Source: JABDIY01 sp963803845
GTDB taxonomy: Bacteria > Actinomycetota > Acidimicrobiia > Acidimicrobiales > SZUA-35
Length of the DNA: 64,000 bases
NCBI GenBank assembly: GCA_963803845.1
Contig: CAWDNZ010000004.1
Coordinates: forward strand, 1,984,001-2,048,000
Reading direction: 5' to 3'
Shown here piece by piece: positions 37,195 through 46,966 of the stretch. A program made the translations under genes and the position numbers. The notes under the pieces were generated by a model. The model did no database searches. It was given only the letters and a program-made list of their open reading frames with translations, and was not told where the DNA came from. Each line of letters opens with the position of its first letter. The stretch's first letter is position 1.

Positions 37195-38149
37195 ATGAAT
37201 CTTTCCGGCAAGACAGTTCTTTTGACCGGTGGAACGGGATCCTTCGGCAACGCCTTCGCTCGCCGGATACTCGATGAGCATCCCACAACGACTCTGCGGG
37301 TCTTCTCCAGGGACGAGCTGAAGCAGTCGGAGATGGCGGGCGGTTCGGACGATGAGGCTTCGCTACATGATCGGCGACGTACGCAATCAGGCCCGTATGA
37401 CCCGCGCCTGCCAGGTGCCGACATCGTGGTTCACGCCGCGGCCATGAAGCAGGTCGGCGTGTGAGTACAACCCGTTCGAGGCCGTGCAGACGAACATTCT
37501 CGGCACGCAGCACGTCGTCGATGCGGCGATCGACACCGGCGTGGAGAAGGTTGTAGCCCTGTCCACCGACAAGGCCGTCAACCCAGTCAACCTCTACGGC
37601 GCCACGAAGCTGTGCGAGGAGAAGATCATCGTGCAGGGCAACGCGTACGCGGCAGCGTCGGCACCCGCCTCTCCTGCGTCCGCTACGGCAACGTGGTCGG
37701 GTCGAGGGGGTCGGTCGTCCCGCTTTCAGCGATGAGCGAGGACGGCGCGGTTCACGATCACCGACGAGCGCATGACCCGGTTCTGGATGACTCTCGATGC
37801 CGTCGATCTGGTCCTGTACGCTCTGCCAGGAGGCGCGGCGGTGAGGTGTTCGTCCCCCGGATTCCGTCGATGCGCGTCACCGACCTGGCCCGAGCAATCG
37901 CGCCGGAACAGCCGATCGAGTAGATTGGCATTCGCCCTGGCGAGAAGCTCCACGAGGTCATGATCACCGCCGACGAGGCACGCCATACCCTTCGGGTTGG
38001 CGACGTTTTCGGTCGTTCTGCCCGAATCGGCGCCATGGACCAAGGGCACCGACTGGAGCGGCAAAAGCCTGCCGGACGGTTTCGCCTATTCCAGCGGCGA
38101 CAACGACGAATGGCTCGATGAAAATCAACTGACAGCGATGTTGGGGTGA
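37195..38149 (+). pseudogene. pseB: UDP-GlcNAc 4,6-dehydratase PseB, multiply frame-broken
   Basis: The first enzyme of CMP-pseudaminic acid synthesis, an inverting UDP-N-acetylglucosamine 4,6-dehydratase. Conserved pieces occur in order across all three frames: KTVLLTGGTGSFGNAF, VFSRDELKQSEM, RYMIGDVRNQARMTRAC, ADIVVHAAAMKQV, EYNPFEAVQTNILGTQHVVD, LSTDKAVNPVNLYGATKLCEEK (catalytic Lys), SCVRYGNVVGSRGSVVP, TRFWMTLD and IGIRPGEKLHEVM. At least six frame changes lie between 37320 and 37990, and a TAG interrupts at 37921-37923. Total length (955 nt) is still close to the usual 330 codons. That points to dense read errors; true decay cannot be excluded. The reconstructed stop overlaps the pseC GTG. 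Confidence 0.8.
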
Positions 38150-39223
38150 TCCCTTACGGCCGTCAGTCGATTGACCCCGACGACATCGAGGCGGTCGTCA
38201 AGGTCCTTCAGGGTGACTGGCTCACCCAGGGCCCGGCCATCGAGGCCTTCGAAGAACGGTTGGCTGCTGCAGTTGAATCTCGGTACTGCGTGGCGTTTTC
38301 CAGCGGAACTGCAGCGCTGCATGGTGCGACCGCCGCCGCCGGGCTCGGTCCCGGTGACCGGGTTGCGACCACACCGCTCACCTTTGCGGCCTCGGGTGCA
38401 TGTGCTCGCTATGTCGGTGCCGAGTTGGTGTTGGTCGATATCGATCCAGCAACCTGCAATATCGATCTTGAACGTATCGGGAAGGTCGACGCGGTGGTGG
38501 CGGTCCACTACTGCCGGTAACCCGATGGATCTTTCCCAGTTGCCCCAACGGCCTCGAGCAGTCATCGAGGATGCTGCCCATGCCTTAGGGGCCAGCACCA
38601 AGCACGGACCGGTCGGCAACTGCTCTCACAGCGACATGACCTGCTTTTCTTTCCATCCAGTAAAGACGGTGACAACGGGTGAGGGTGGTGCGGTCACAAC
38701 GAACGATCCAGCTCTGGCGGAACGGCTGCGGGCGTTTCGTCATCACGGCATCATTCGCACGCCCGAGGAAGGTCCATGGGCATATGAAATCCCCGAGGTT
38801 GGCTTCAACTACAGAATCACCGATATTCAGGCCGCCCTTGGCTTTTCTCAGCTCAATCGGCTCGATGCGTTCGTGACACGTCGCAATGAGCTCGCCCAGC
38901 GATACCGCGACCAGCTGGCAGATCTTCCGCTCGACCTCCCATTCGAACCGGCCCAACATGTCGTGCACGGCCGGCATCTGTTCCCGATCCAGGTTGACGA
39001 GCGGGCCCGGGTGATGGCGGATCTACGCGCTCTCGGCATCGGAACCCAGGTCCACTACGTGCCGCTGTACCGACACCGGGCCTACGTCGGCCCCGAGGTT
39101 GGACCATCGATGTTTCCAAACTGTGAAGCGGCCTATCAACGGTTGCTCTCGATCCCAATGTTTCCGGCGATGTCAGATGACGACCACCAGGTGGTCGTCG
39201 ATGCCTTGAGGAAGGTGCTATGA
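38146..39223 (+). pseudogene. pseC: PLP aminotransferase PseC, one frame break
   Basis: The DegT/DnrJ/EryC1-family aminotransferase that converts the PseB product to the 4-amino sugar. GTG 38146 starts IPYGRQSIDPDDIEAVV, followed by AFSSGTAALHGATAAAGLGP and PLTFAASGAC. At about 38508 the frame ends in HYCR-stop. Removing one T at 38508 gives HYAGNPMDLSQLP and an open frame to 39223, for 358 residues. Downstream are EDAAHALGA, SFHPVKTVTTGEGGAV (PLP lysine) and GFNYRITDIQAALGFSQL. The gene is almost certainly intact in the organism. Its stop overlaps the pseI ATG. Confidence 0.9.
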
Positions 39224-40278
39224 CGATTCACGACTCTTACGATGTTGACTTTGGAGGACGGCCGGTCGGCGACGGGCACACGTGCTACGTCATTGCCGAA
39301 GCCGGCGCCAATCACAATGGCGACTATCAGATGGCTTGCGATCTAGTAGACGCAGCAGTGGATGCCAAAGCCGACGCAGTGAAGTTCCAGACCTATTCTG
39401 GCAACACGCTCTACAGCACCAAAGCCCCCAAGTTCGATTACCTCAAAGGGATCAGCGACAAGAAGCCCCACGAGTTGTTGGAGGACATTGCGTTGCCACG
39501 GGAGTGGCAGCCAAAGCTGGCCGAGTATTGCGGTGACAGGATCGACTTCCTGTCCTCTCCCTTCGATCGCCAGGCCGTCGACGAGCTCGACGCCCTCGAC
39601 GTTCCGGGGTTTAAGATAGCGTCGTTCGAGCTGGTCGATCTACCGTTCATTGAGTACACGGCGAGCAAGGGCCGTCCCCTGATTCTCTCTACCGGTATGG
39701 CGTCGATGGCCGAAATCGAGGAAGCCATGATGGCTGCCCACTCGGTGGGCAACGAAGAGATCATCATCCTTCAGTGCGCGTCGTTGTATCCGTCGCCGCC
39801 CGAGATCATGAACCTTCGGGCGATCCCGACCCTGCGAGCTGCGTTCGGCGCCCCCGTAGGCCTGTCGGATCACACCCTCGGAATACATGTGAGCGTGTCG
39901 TCGGTTGCGATCGGTGCCGCACTCATTGAAAAACACTTCACTCTCGACCGGAATCTTCAAGGCCCCGATCATTCCTTCGCCATCGAGCCCGATGAGCTCT
40001 CCGATCTCGTCCGACAGGTGCGGGACGTCGAAGCGGCGATGGGGGACGGACTCAAACGTGGGCCCAGTCCCGCTGAGGAAGAAGAGATGTATAGCAAGGC
40101 GCGGCGATCCGTCGTCGCAGCCGAGCCGATCCCTGCTGGCACCGTGGTCGAACGGCACCAACTCACGGTGAAACGTCCCGGCCACGGCATCAAGCCCAAA
40201 TTCATCGAGGCGATCGTGGGCCGTACGGCCGCGGTCGACATCGAGTACGACGACATTCTCACCTGGGACATGCTGTGA
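39220..40278 (+). CDS. pseI: Nonulosonate (pseudaminic acid) synthase PseI
   Basis: A NeuB-family synthase of 352 residues that condenses phosphoenolpyruvate with a 6-deoxy N-acetyl hexose to give the nine-carbon nonulosonate. The NeuB barrel is clear (VIAEAGANHNGD, AVKFQTYSGNTLY, SSPFDRQAVDELDAL, PGFKIASFELVDLP, LSTGMASMAEIEEA, LSDHTLG, LIEKHFTLDR, GPDHSFAIEPDEL). A C-terminal SAF antifreeze-like domain follows (RSVVAAEPIPAGTVV, RPGHGIKPKF). It is intact and coupled on both sides by 4-base overlaps. Pseudaminic rather than legionaminic or sialic acid is inferred from PseB upstream. Confidence 0.92.
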   Translation: MTIHDSYDVDFGGRPVGDGHTCYVIAEAGANHNGDYQMACDLVDAAVDAKADAVKFQTYSGNTLYSTKAPKFDYLKGISDKKPHELLEDIALPREWQPKLAEYCGDRIDFLSSPFDRQAVDELDALDVPGFKIASFELVDLPFIEYTASKGRPLILSTGMASMAEIEEAMMAAHSVGNEEIIILQCASLYPSPPEIMNLRAIPTLRAAFGAPVGLSDHTLGIHVSVSSVAIGAALIEKHFTLDRNLQGPDHSFAIEPDELSDLVRQVRDVEAAMGDGLKRGPSPAEEEEMYSKARRSVVAAEPIPAGTVVERHQLTVKRPGHGIKPKFIEAIVGRTAAVDIEYDDILTWDML

Positions 40279-41012
40279 GCGATCGGTTGCTGGTCGTTGC
40301 CGTCGTTCAGGCCCGGATGGGGTCGAGTCGTCTTCCCGGCAAAGTTCTCCGACCGCTGCAGGGGTTGCCTACCCTCGGTTGGGTGTGCCGTGCTGCGGAG
40401 TCGTGCGCCACGATCGACCGCGTGGTTGTTGCCACTACCCATGCATCCGAAGACGACGAAATCGTCTCCTGGTGCGTGTCGAACCGAATGCGGTTCGTCC
40501 GAGGCTCCGTCGACGACGTCCTGAGCAGATTTCTCCTGGTCGCCGATGAGTACCAGCCGGATGCGATCGTACGGCTCACCGCCGACTGCCCTCTGCTCGA
40601 TCCCGGCCTCATCGACGCAGTCGTCCGCCTGTGGCGGGCGAATCCTGTCGACTATGTAAGTACGGTTTTCCCCCGATCGCTACCTCGCGGTCTGGATGTG
40701 GAACTGGTGCGGACCAGTGTTCTGCGTGAGATCGACGCCTTAGCAGAGGGGGCGGACCGATCCCACGTCACGTCGTACGTCTACACCCACCCTGATCGGT
40801 TTGAACTGGACGGTATGACCGTGTCACCATCGGCCGACGACCTCCGGGTCACGCTGGACACTCCCGAAGACGCTCTGCTGCTCGATCGGCTCACCGAGGT
40901 TCTGGGGGATCGGCCGCCAAAATGGACTGAGGTTGTCGCTGCACTACGGGCCGACCCCGACTTGGTGCGGATCAACGCTGATGTGCAGCAGAAGTCGCTC
41001 AACGAAGGCTGA
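40275..41012 (+). CDS. pseF: Nonulosonate cytidylyltransferase (PseF/SpsF type)
   Basis: A 245-residue CTP-dependent transferase that activates the nonulosonate as its CMP sugar. VAVVQARMGSSRLPGKVLRPL at the N-terminus is the CTP-binding loop, and RLTADCPLLDPGLID holds the metal-binding aspartate. The sequence resembles SpsF of spore-coat clusters as much as PseF, but the overlap with pseI (ATGA) makes the role clear. The gene converges with the pseG-pseH fusion on the other strand and overlaps its 3' end by 14 nt. Confidence 0.87.
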   Translation: MSDRLLVVAVVQARMGSSRLPGKVLRPLQGLPTLGWVCRAAESCATIDRVVVATTHASEDDEIVSWCVSNRMRFVRGSVDDVLSRFLLVADEYQPDAIVRLTADCPLLDPGLIDAVVRLWRANPVDYVSTVFPRSLPRGLDVELVRTSVLREIDALAEGADRSHVTSYVYTHPDRFELDGMTVSPSADDLRVTLDTPEDALLLDRLTEVLGDRPPKWTEVVAALRADPDLVRINADVQQKSLNEG

Positions 41013-42531
41013 CGTCCGCCAACCAGCGCAATTGGACCACCGAGTTTCCTTCGGCTGATGCACCGGGTTCAGGCTGTCCGATTGCCCCAGTAGGCGCTCG
41101 TCCGTTGCGATAACCCACGACGCCGTACCTCGCCGTCGCGAACGCGGCTAGTGATGCCCGGTTGGAGTTCTTGACCTGGGCGTAGATCGCAATATCACGA
41201 CCTTCGGACGAAGTAAGAGCGCGGCTGGCCGCAATGATGAGCGGAGACGCGAGTCTCCGACCTCGGGCGCCTTCGGCGAGACTTATTGAGATCTCGTGGG
41301 CTTTGTCGACGACGTCGAATCGAACTTGTCCGATCGGTTGTCCATCGAGCGATGCAATCCAGTGCAGGCCATTCCCCTCATCCAATCGGACGCGTAGCCA
41401 GGCCTCATGGTCAGCTCGCGAGATTGGTGCGCTGGAGAACGCCATCGAGCGCACCACGGGATCGCTGGCCCATTCGAACAGAAGGTCGACGTCGCTCCAT
41501 GAGACCGGTCGCAGCTCCAACTGCGCCGACCGCATTTCGGCGACTACTCGAGCCGACCCGCGACCGTCGACGAGGGCGCGACCGGACGTGGACATGCTGG
41601 CTCTCCGCTCAGGGTCCTCGTTCACGAGTACGAGAGCGGCCGCTATTCGGTCGGCGAGAGCCTCTGGGTCGAACTCGCTTGTGGAACCTGCAAAGAATGC
41701 CGCGCCAGCGGCGGAAACGGCCAAGCCGACCGCTTCCTGATTAGCGGCCGTGGCGAATAGCACCGATGGGATGCCGAGGGCGGAAAGTTCCCAGGCCGTG
41801 GACCCAGCGGGCGCAACAGCGACCGAGACACCATCGAGATTCCGATGGAGTGGAGCAGCGAAGGGACGATGTTCGATCGTCGGTCCCTGAAGCTCACTGG
41901 CCCAGGGCATTGCCACCAGGCGAACGGATGAGGCCGCCCGGTTGAATGGCGCGAGATCCAAGAGCGTGCGCATGATCTGCCGGGTCGGCGGCTTCGGGTC
42001 GCCACCTGCGAGCAGTGCGATGACGCCCTTCTCGGAGAGCGATCCTGCGGCCAGAGCGTCGGGACGGAGGCATACGTAGGCAACTCCATGCAACACCTTG
42101 CCCGGTCCGACGCCGTGGTGAGCCGTTCCGGGGAGCAGGACATTTTGATCGAGAACCAGGTCGGCGTCGTAGTGCCCAAGCGAGGCCTGGTCATCAACTA
42201 CTAGCAGTCGCCCGAGTGAGCGCACCCTGCGCTGCTGGTCGACAGGGAATTCGTAGCCGTCGAGTAGGATCCAATCAGGACTTGTCGACCGAACAACTGA
42301 ATCTATGCCGGCAGCAGGCTCGGTGGTTGCCAGCTCTGCGGGAGGAAGTCCAGATGAAGCGACCATCTCCCTGGCGCGGGGGTCGATACAGCCCAGGTGA
42401 TCTGGGTCGACGAGAATCCGAACCTGACCGCCCGCTAGTTGCCAGGCAGCAGCGATTCCGAGGCTCCTAGCAAGATGACCGAGACCTACCGGCGGCCGGG
42501 TATCCGGGCGCACGATCAAAAGCCCGGTCAT
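40999..42531 (-). CDS. PseG-PseH fusion: UDP-sugar hydrolase plus N-acetyltransferase
   Basis: One 510-residue protein carrying two pathway steps. Residues about 1-340 are PseG-like, a GT-B-fold hydrolase that removes UDP: PDTRPPVGLGHLARSLGIAAAW at the start, LLDGYEFP, VVDDQASLGHYDADLVLDQN and STAWELSALGIPSVLFATAANQ. Residues about 340-510 are a GNAT acetyltransferase of the PseH type: ELRPVSWSDVDLLFEWASDP, DQAWLR-like and LHWIASLDGQPIGQVRFD segments, SISLAEGARGRRLASPLI (acetyl-CoA loop) and AQVKNSNRASLAAFATARY. With pseB, pseC, pseI and pseF it completes a CMP-pseudaminate pathway. Separate genes are usual in Campylobacter. The TGA overlaps the downstream pseF end. Confidence 0.88.
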   Translation of the reverse strand: MTGLLIVRPDTRPPVGLGHLARSLGIAAAWQLAGGQVRILVDPDHLGCIDPRAREMVASSGLPPAELATTEPAAGIDSVVRSTSPDWILLDGYEFPVDQQRRVRSLGRLLVVDDQASLGHYDADLVLDQNVLLPGTAHHGVGPGKVLHGVAYVCLRPDALAAGSLSEKGVIALLAGGDPKPPTRQIMRTLLDLAPFNRAASSVRLVAMPWASELQGPTIEHRPFAAPLHRNLDGVSVAVAPAGSTAWELSALGIPSVLFATAANQEAVGLAVSAAGAAFFAGSTSEFDPEALADRIAAALVLVNEDPERRASMSTSGRALVDGRGSARVVAEMRSAQLELRPVSWSDVDLLFEWASDPVVRSMAFSSAPISRADHEAWLRVRLDEGNGLHWIASLDGQPIGQVRFDVVDKAHEISISLAEGARGRRLASPLIIAASRALTSSEGRDIAIYAQVKNSNRASLAAFATARYGVVGYRNGRAPTGAIGQPEPGASAEGNSVVQLRWLADVSLR

Positions 42532-44180
42532 CGCGCGATCTTGACAGGTGCGGCTGGGGGAGCGGTGGAGAGTTCCGGTGATGTGAGCACTGTGGCAACG
42601 AGGTGGTCGAGATCTGCCGAAGCGCCCGGCATGAGTTCTCGGGCGTCGGTCGACCGAAGGCGGGCCAGACCCGGGACCGGCTCTGTGACGGCATTGAATG
42701 CGACCGTCGCCCGGAAGAAGAAGGTGTAGGCGTACCTGCGGGCAAGTTCCAGGTCGGGTTCGTGGTCGTTCGGTCGCGCCATGGCGTCGGCGAAGAGGCG
42801 CCGAAACTCGTCGGGTGAATGGGCGTCGAGCGTGAATCCGCGCTCGGAGTAGTGAGGACGCCCCGCCACGATGACGGGCTTGCCGAGAAGAGACAGTTCG
42901 AGGCCCACGATCGAGGTGAGCGCCAGGCCGACGTCACACGCCTCCATCAACGGGTAGGAGTTGATGGGCTCGTCTGGACCGATCACCAGCACGTTGTCGG
43001 GAAGGGGATCGTATCGGGCTGCCAAATAGCCCATGATCGGCTCGCGAGTTTGCTTGCCGGTCATTTTCGACTCGGCCGGGTGAACCCGAATGATGAGCCG
43101 GTCAGCCGGTCTATGGGTCATCGCAGCGATTGCGCCGTCCAGCCAGTCGTGGATGGATCCGAAAGCCCGCTCGCGGCCGATCACCGCAGAGTCCCACGTG
43201 ACATTGGTGAACAGGACAGCCGTCTTTCCGGAGCCAGCGCCAGTGGTTTCGGCGCTGGGATCCTTGGCTCCCTTCCAAAAGTCGTAGATCGGGTGGCTCG
43301 AGGCTCGGCGAGACTCCAGATAGGTGTCGAGTTCGTTGGACTCCCCGACAGTGAGTGGCGTCGAGCGGTGCTCTTCCCACTCCTCTGAGATTTCATAGTG
43401 GCTCGCCGGGGCGTTGCGGCGGAAGATCAAATGGCCGGGTCGATAGGTTCGCTCGTAGGTAACGCCATCGATTTCCCGCTGCTTGCAAATCGCCAGCGCG
43501 ACACTCTCGAACGAGAAGAGGCCGCTCAGCATTACCACGGTGTCGGGCTGAAATTCGTCGAAGATGCGGTTTAGTGCCGTTGCCACTCGTCGGGCTGACA
43601 GGAGAAATTTCCGGGTCGTCTGGGGACTGAGGGGGTCCCAATCGGAACGGGAGGCGAGCAGGAACCACTTGCTGGGAACTTGGACAAGCTTGCCGAGGGG
43701 TAGGCCGTCAAACTCCACGTCGTCCAGCTGAGCCGTGGACAGGGCATCGAGTTCAGGCCAGGATCCGTCGTCAGAGCTGTCCCAGTGGGCTCGCAGCGGA
43801 AACCGCTGGAAGTCGAATGCGTCGACTCCGGCGTCCACGTATTTCGTGCAGCTTCGACACGGCATCGGCGGACCCTCGTTCACATTGACTCGGTCGCAGA
43901 TATCGAGACCACCACCGCAGGTAATGAAGGCAACCGAAGCTCCCCGCAGTCGTAGGGCCGATCCGAGAACGCCCTCAACAGCAACGTGGTACGTCCAGTC
44001 CCGTGGGGTGAGGAAGAGAACGCGGCGACCTGAAGCGTCGGACGTCTGATGGACTCCGAAGTTGCGCAGGGACTCAGCGAGCGCTCGGGCTTGGCGATGC
44101 TCTGGGGCGATCCCCAGCTCCCGCTGGGCCAAATCCATTCCTTTCTGGACGATCTGTTCGAGGTGATGGCGATCGGGCAT
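42528..44180 (-). CDS. Capsule-type glycosyltransferase-like protein
   Basis: A 550-residue protein with the two-domain look of capsule polysaccharide glycosyltransferases of the GT-B fold: VLFLTPRDWTYHVAVEGVLG in the N-terminal half and IIRVHPAESKMTGKQTREP, VIGPDEPINSYPLMEACDVG and GLELSLLGKPVIVAG in the C-terminal half. A cluster of cysteines (CGGGLDICDRV, CRSCTKY) suggests a structural metal or disulfides. I chose ATG 44180, which overlaps the stop of the preceding gene by one base, over an upstream start at 44264 lying inside it. Position among nonulosonate genes makes a nonulosonate or other sugar transferase likely, but the donor is not determined. Confidence 0.72.
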   Translation of the reverse strand: MPDRHHLEQIVQKGMDLAQRELGIAPEHRQARALAESLRNFGVHQTSDASGRRVLFLTPRDWTYHVAVEGVLGSALRLRGASVAFITCGGGLDICDRVNVNEGPPMPCRSCTKYVDAGVDAFDFQRFPLRAHWDSSDDGSWPELDALSTAQLDDVEFDGLPLGKLVQVPSKWFLLASRSDWDPLSPQTTRKFLLSARRVATALNRIFDEFQPDTVVMLSGLFSFESVALAICKQREIDGVTYERTYRPGHLIFRRNAPASHYEISEEWEEHRSTPLTVGESNELDTYLESRRASSHPIYDFWKGAKDPSAETTGAGSGKTAVLFTNVTWDSAVIGRERAFGSIHDWLDGAIAAMTHRPADRLIIRVHPAESKMTGKQTREPIMGYLAARYDPLPDNVLVIGPDEPINSYPLMEACDVGLALTSIVGLELSLLGKPVIVAGRPHYSERGFTLDAHSPDEFRRLFADAMARPNDHEPDLELARRYAYTFFFRATVAFNAVTEPVPGLARLRSTDARELMPGASADLDHLVATVLTSPELSTAPPAAPVKIAR

Positions 44181-45226
44181 CAGCGGTGTCCTCGCGGTCT
44201 GCTGGTGAAGGGGCGGCCCAGCAGTGCGCGCCCCAGGCCGCGCAGGAAGCCCAACCCGTAGCACCAGTGCATCACCGCAATAGCGGCTCCAGCCTGGTGC
44301 GGGATGACCCCGGGCGTCCGTGACGCCGCCCAGGCAGCACGAGCACAGAAGGACGCATGGGCGATGGGCACGGCAATCCGTGTGCCGCCGCTGCCAAAGA
44401 CCGCACCCGTCGCAGCGAGCGCGACCATTGCCGCGGGAGCGAGGGGGCGGAGCGTCGGAAGACGTTGGTGCTTTCGAAGGGTGGACGCCTTACCGATACC
44501 GTAGTTGTGGTACTGGCGACCCAGGCCTCGAATCCCATCTCGCGGGAAATAGACCGACCGGATCGTCGGATCGAGCACGATGCGGCCGCCTCCGGCCGTA
44601 AGTCGGTAGTTGAGTTCGTGGTCCTCAGCGGCCCACTGCAGAGATGTCTCGTCGTATCCGCCGAGCTTGTGGAGTGTGCTGGTTCGCCAGCAGCCAAGAA
44701 AGACGGTGTCGACGTCTTGGCGCTCTGTCGCGTAGTGAAAGGCGCCGTTGCCGATGCCTTCCTTGACGGTGGTCACCGCAGCGACCGCCCGCCCGAACTT
44801 TGTGGTGCCGACCGGTCGCATCGGCCCACCGACGTTGTCGGCACCTGTTTCGAGCAGGGTGTGGACACAACGCGACACGTAGTCAGGAGCATAGAGAGCG
44901 TGGGCATCGGCTCGAACGACCACCTCGCCCGCCGCTGCTTCGATTCCGACATTCATCGCCGCCGCAGCTGTTACCCGGGGGTTGTCGAGTAGTTGAACAA
45001 GGCCGCCGTATTCCTCGATGATGGCGCGGGTTCCATCGGTCGAACCGCCATCTATTACGAGAATCTCGAAGATGGCGGGATAGTCCTGGCGTGCGAGACT
45101 GTCGAGGCAGTCGCGGATGTAGCCCCGCTCAGAGTGAGTGGGCAACAAAATGGAGACGGTGGGTTCGCCCATACCAGGCGACGGCTGCCAACCACTCCTT
45201 GCGGGCGGCGGGAGTACGAAGTTCAC
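44180..45226 (-). CDS. Membrane-associated family 2 glycosyltransferase
   Basis: A 348-residue GT2 enzyme of the ExoA-like type. VSILLPTHSERGYIRDCLDSL, VIDGGSTDGTRAII, NPRVTAAAAMNVGIEAAAGEV, VRADAHALYAPDYV (metal-binding DAH) and QWAAEDHELNYRL are the expected motifs. The C-terminal 90 residues contain two or three hydrophobic helices, so it acts at the membrane. The start at 45226 or ATG 45172 (EPTVSILLP close to the N-terminus) are both possible. It lies five bases after the flippase stop and overlaps the next gene by one base. Confidence 0.87.
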   Translation of the reverse strand: MNFVLPPPARSGWQPSPGMGEPTVSILLPTHSERGYIRDCLDSLARQDYPAIFEILVIDGGSTDGTRAIIEEYGGLVQLLDNPRVTAAAAMNVGIEAAAGEVVVRADAHALYAPDYVSRCVHTLLETGADNVGGPMRPVGTTKFGRAVAAVTTVKEGIGNGAFHYATERQDVDTVFLGCWRTSTLHKLGGYDETSLQWAAEDHELNYRLTAGGGRIVLDPTIRSVYFPRDGIRGLGRQYHNYGIGKASTLRKHQRLPTLRPLAPAAMVALAATGAVFGSGGTRIAVPIAHASFCARAAWAASRTPGVIPHQAGAAIAVMHWCYGLGFLRGLGRALLGRPFTSRPRGHR

Positions 45227-45231
45227 GCTAC

Positions 45232-46782
45232 TCAGTCGGCCGTTTCGGAAATCGATTTAGTCCTGAGGTCGGCGAGAATCGCTCGCCACGGCACGGTCCA
45301 TTTGGCGATTCCGACGTACGCCGCAATGCCAGCGACCGATGCGACGACCACCAGGAGCAGGTCCACGTCTTCGAGCATCGTTCGAACAATCAGAACCGCC
45401 GCTGCCAAGCCTGCCGCAGGGAGGGCCACCGGCACGAGGACTTCTCGTACGAACTGTGTTCGGGTAGCGGCCACCACCTTGATCACCTCCAGAACGATCG
45501 GGCCTGACGCGATCGGTACGGTGACCAGGGTCGAGACGAACGCTCCGAGCACACCCATCCGGGGGAGCAGCACGATGGTCAGTCCCAGGTTCACCAGGAC
45601 TGCCGCAAGCGCCCAACGAACAACAATTCTGGCCCGGCCTGACCCGGCCAGGAACTCTGAAGAGACATGCGCCGTAGCCGCTATGGCCGAATAGGCAACT
45701 GCAACCGGAAGGACGTCTGCGGCTCCGATGGGAACGTTGTCCCCGAGCCAGACACGGAGTAAGGAAGGTCCGACCAGCGCAGGGATAAGGACCACCGGTA
45801 CGGTAGCGAACAGACAGCCGAGTGTGCCTCTCAGCACCAGCATCCTCTGAGCGCGGCGATCGGCGCGGGCCTCCAACCATGCTGCCGATGGCATCACCGC
45901 ATGAGCGGCCGCAGTTGGCACTGCTTGGGCACCGTTTTGGACGACGGTCACTACCTCTACGACTGCAACCGCCGCAGGGCCTAGGATTGCACCAGCGAGG
46001 ATGCGGTCCATCATCCGATGGGTGATTCCCAGTTGCCGGAGTGCGAGCAACGGTCGACCGTAGGTCAGGAGGGTTCGAAGGCTGTGGCGTTGCAGCGTGG
46101 CTCGACCGAGTCGATGGCGTAATACCAGAACGGTTGCGATCGTCAGGACTGGCGCGACGCTGGCGAAGGCGATCGCCGTTGGGACGAGTTCACCGGTCCA
46201 ATACGCAACGTAGGACGTAGCGGAGAGAACCGCGGTCCGTCGGGCGAACTCGAGTCCCCGCGAGAGCGAGATGAACTGCAGTCCTTCGAGGCTCAACTGA
46301 GCCGCTCGCGTCGCAAGCTCGAAGGGGAGAGCAAGACCAAAGACAAAGAGCGACGTTGCGAACGCATTCGCAAGATCTGGGTCGAGCCCGAAGAGCTTGC
46401 CGGGATTTGTTACCGCCACCAGCGTGAGCCCGACTGCTCCAATACAACCGCCGAGGCTGGAGAAGAGGATCGCACCCATGGCGGCTGACGCAGCGCCTCG
46501 ATCGTCACCCAACGACGACCGTTCCGCGACCAGCCTTGTCGCGGCCGGTCCAGTCCCGAGGTCGAGCATGGCTCCCCAGCCGCGAAAGGCGGACATGGTC
46601 TGAATCAGCACCCATGCGCCGAAGGCCTCGACGCCGAGGCCCGCAAGCTGCACGGGCAGCAGGAGAAGGGTCAGGGCAATCGTTCCGAAATTGGAGACTC
46701 CCGCCGCCGCGGTTCCACTCAGGACGCGTCGGGCAAACGGGCGATGAGTTGGTAAATCCGGCGGGGCCAGCAGCGAACCCAC
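45232..46782 (-). CDS. Polysaccharide flippase, Wzx/MOP superfamily
   Basis: A 516-residue polytopic protein with about 12-14 hydrophobic segments, beginning with FARRVLSGTAAAGVSNFGTIALTLLLLP, the typical first helices of lipid-linked oligosaccharide flippases. The mid-protein GAVIGPAAVA-like gap region and the terminal paired helices also fit. It should move undecaprenyl-linked glycan units across the membrane and is the only flippase in the island. GC-rich DNA here yields long antisense frames, but only this frame shows membrane periodicity. About 184 nt separate it from the phosphatase-like gene upstream. Confidence 0.85.
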   Translation of the reverse strand: MGSLLAPPDLPTHRPFARRVLSGTAAAGVSNFGTIALTLLLLPVQLAGLGVEAFGAWVLIQTMSAFRGWGAMLDLGTGPAATRLVAERSSLGDDRGAASAAMGAILFSSLGGCIGAVGLTLVAVTNPGKLFGLDPDLANAFATSLFVFGLALPFELATRAAQLSLEGLQFISLSRGLEFARRTAVLSATSYVAYWTGELVPTAIAFASVAPVLTIATVLVLRHRLGRATLQRHSLRTLLTYGRPLLALRQLGITHRMMDRILAGAILGPAAVAVVEVVTVVQNGAQAVPTAAAHAVMPSAAWLEARADRRAQRMLVLRGTLGCLFATVPVVLIPALVGPSLLRVWLGDNVPIGAADVLPVAVAYSAIAATAHVSSEFLAGSGRARIVVRWALAAVLVNLGLTIVLLPRMGVLGAFVSTLVTVPIASGPIVLEVIKVVAATRTQFVREVLVPVALPAAGLAAAVLIVRTMLEDVDLLLVVVASVAGIAAYVGIAKWTVPWRAILADLRTKSISETAD

Positions 46783-46966
46783 CGGTCAGCGGCCCTGGTG
46801 TCGCAGGACATTCCGGTTGAAGTGACTTAGTCCTAAAACGGTCGCAACGATCCCGGCGAACGGTGCAGGTTGGGCGAGCTGTCTCACGGGACAACGATCC
46901 TGCAGGGGTCCACAACAGCCATAGTGTGTTCATCGGTCACTGTGTGTCCCTTTTGAACGGTCGGGC

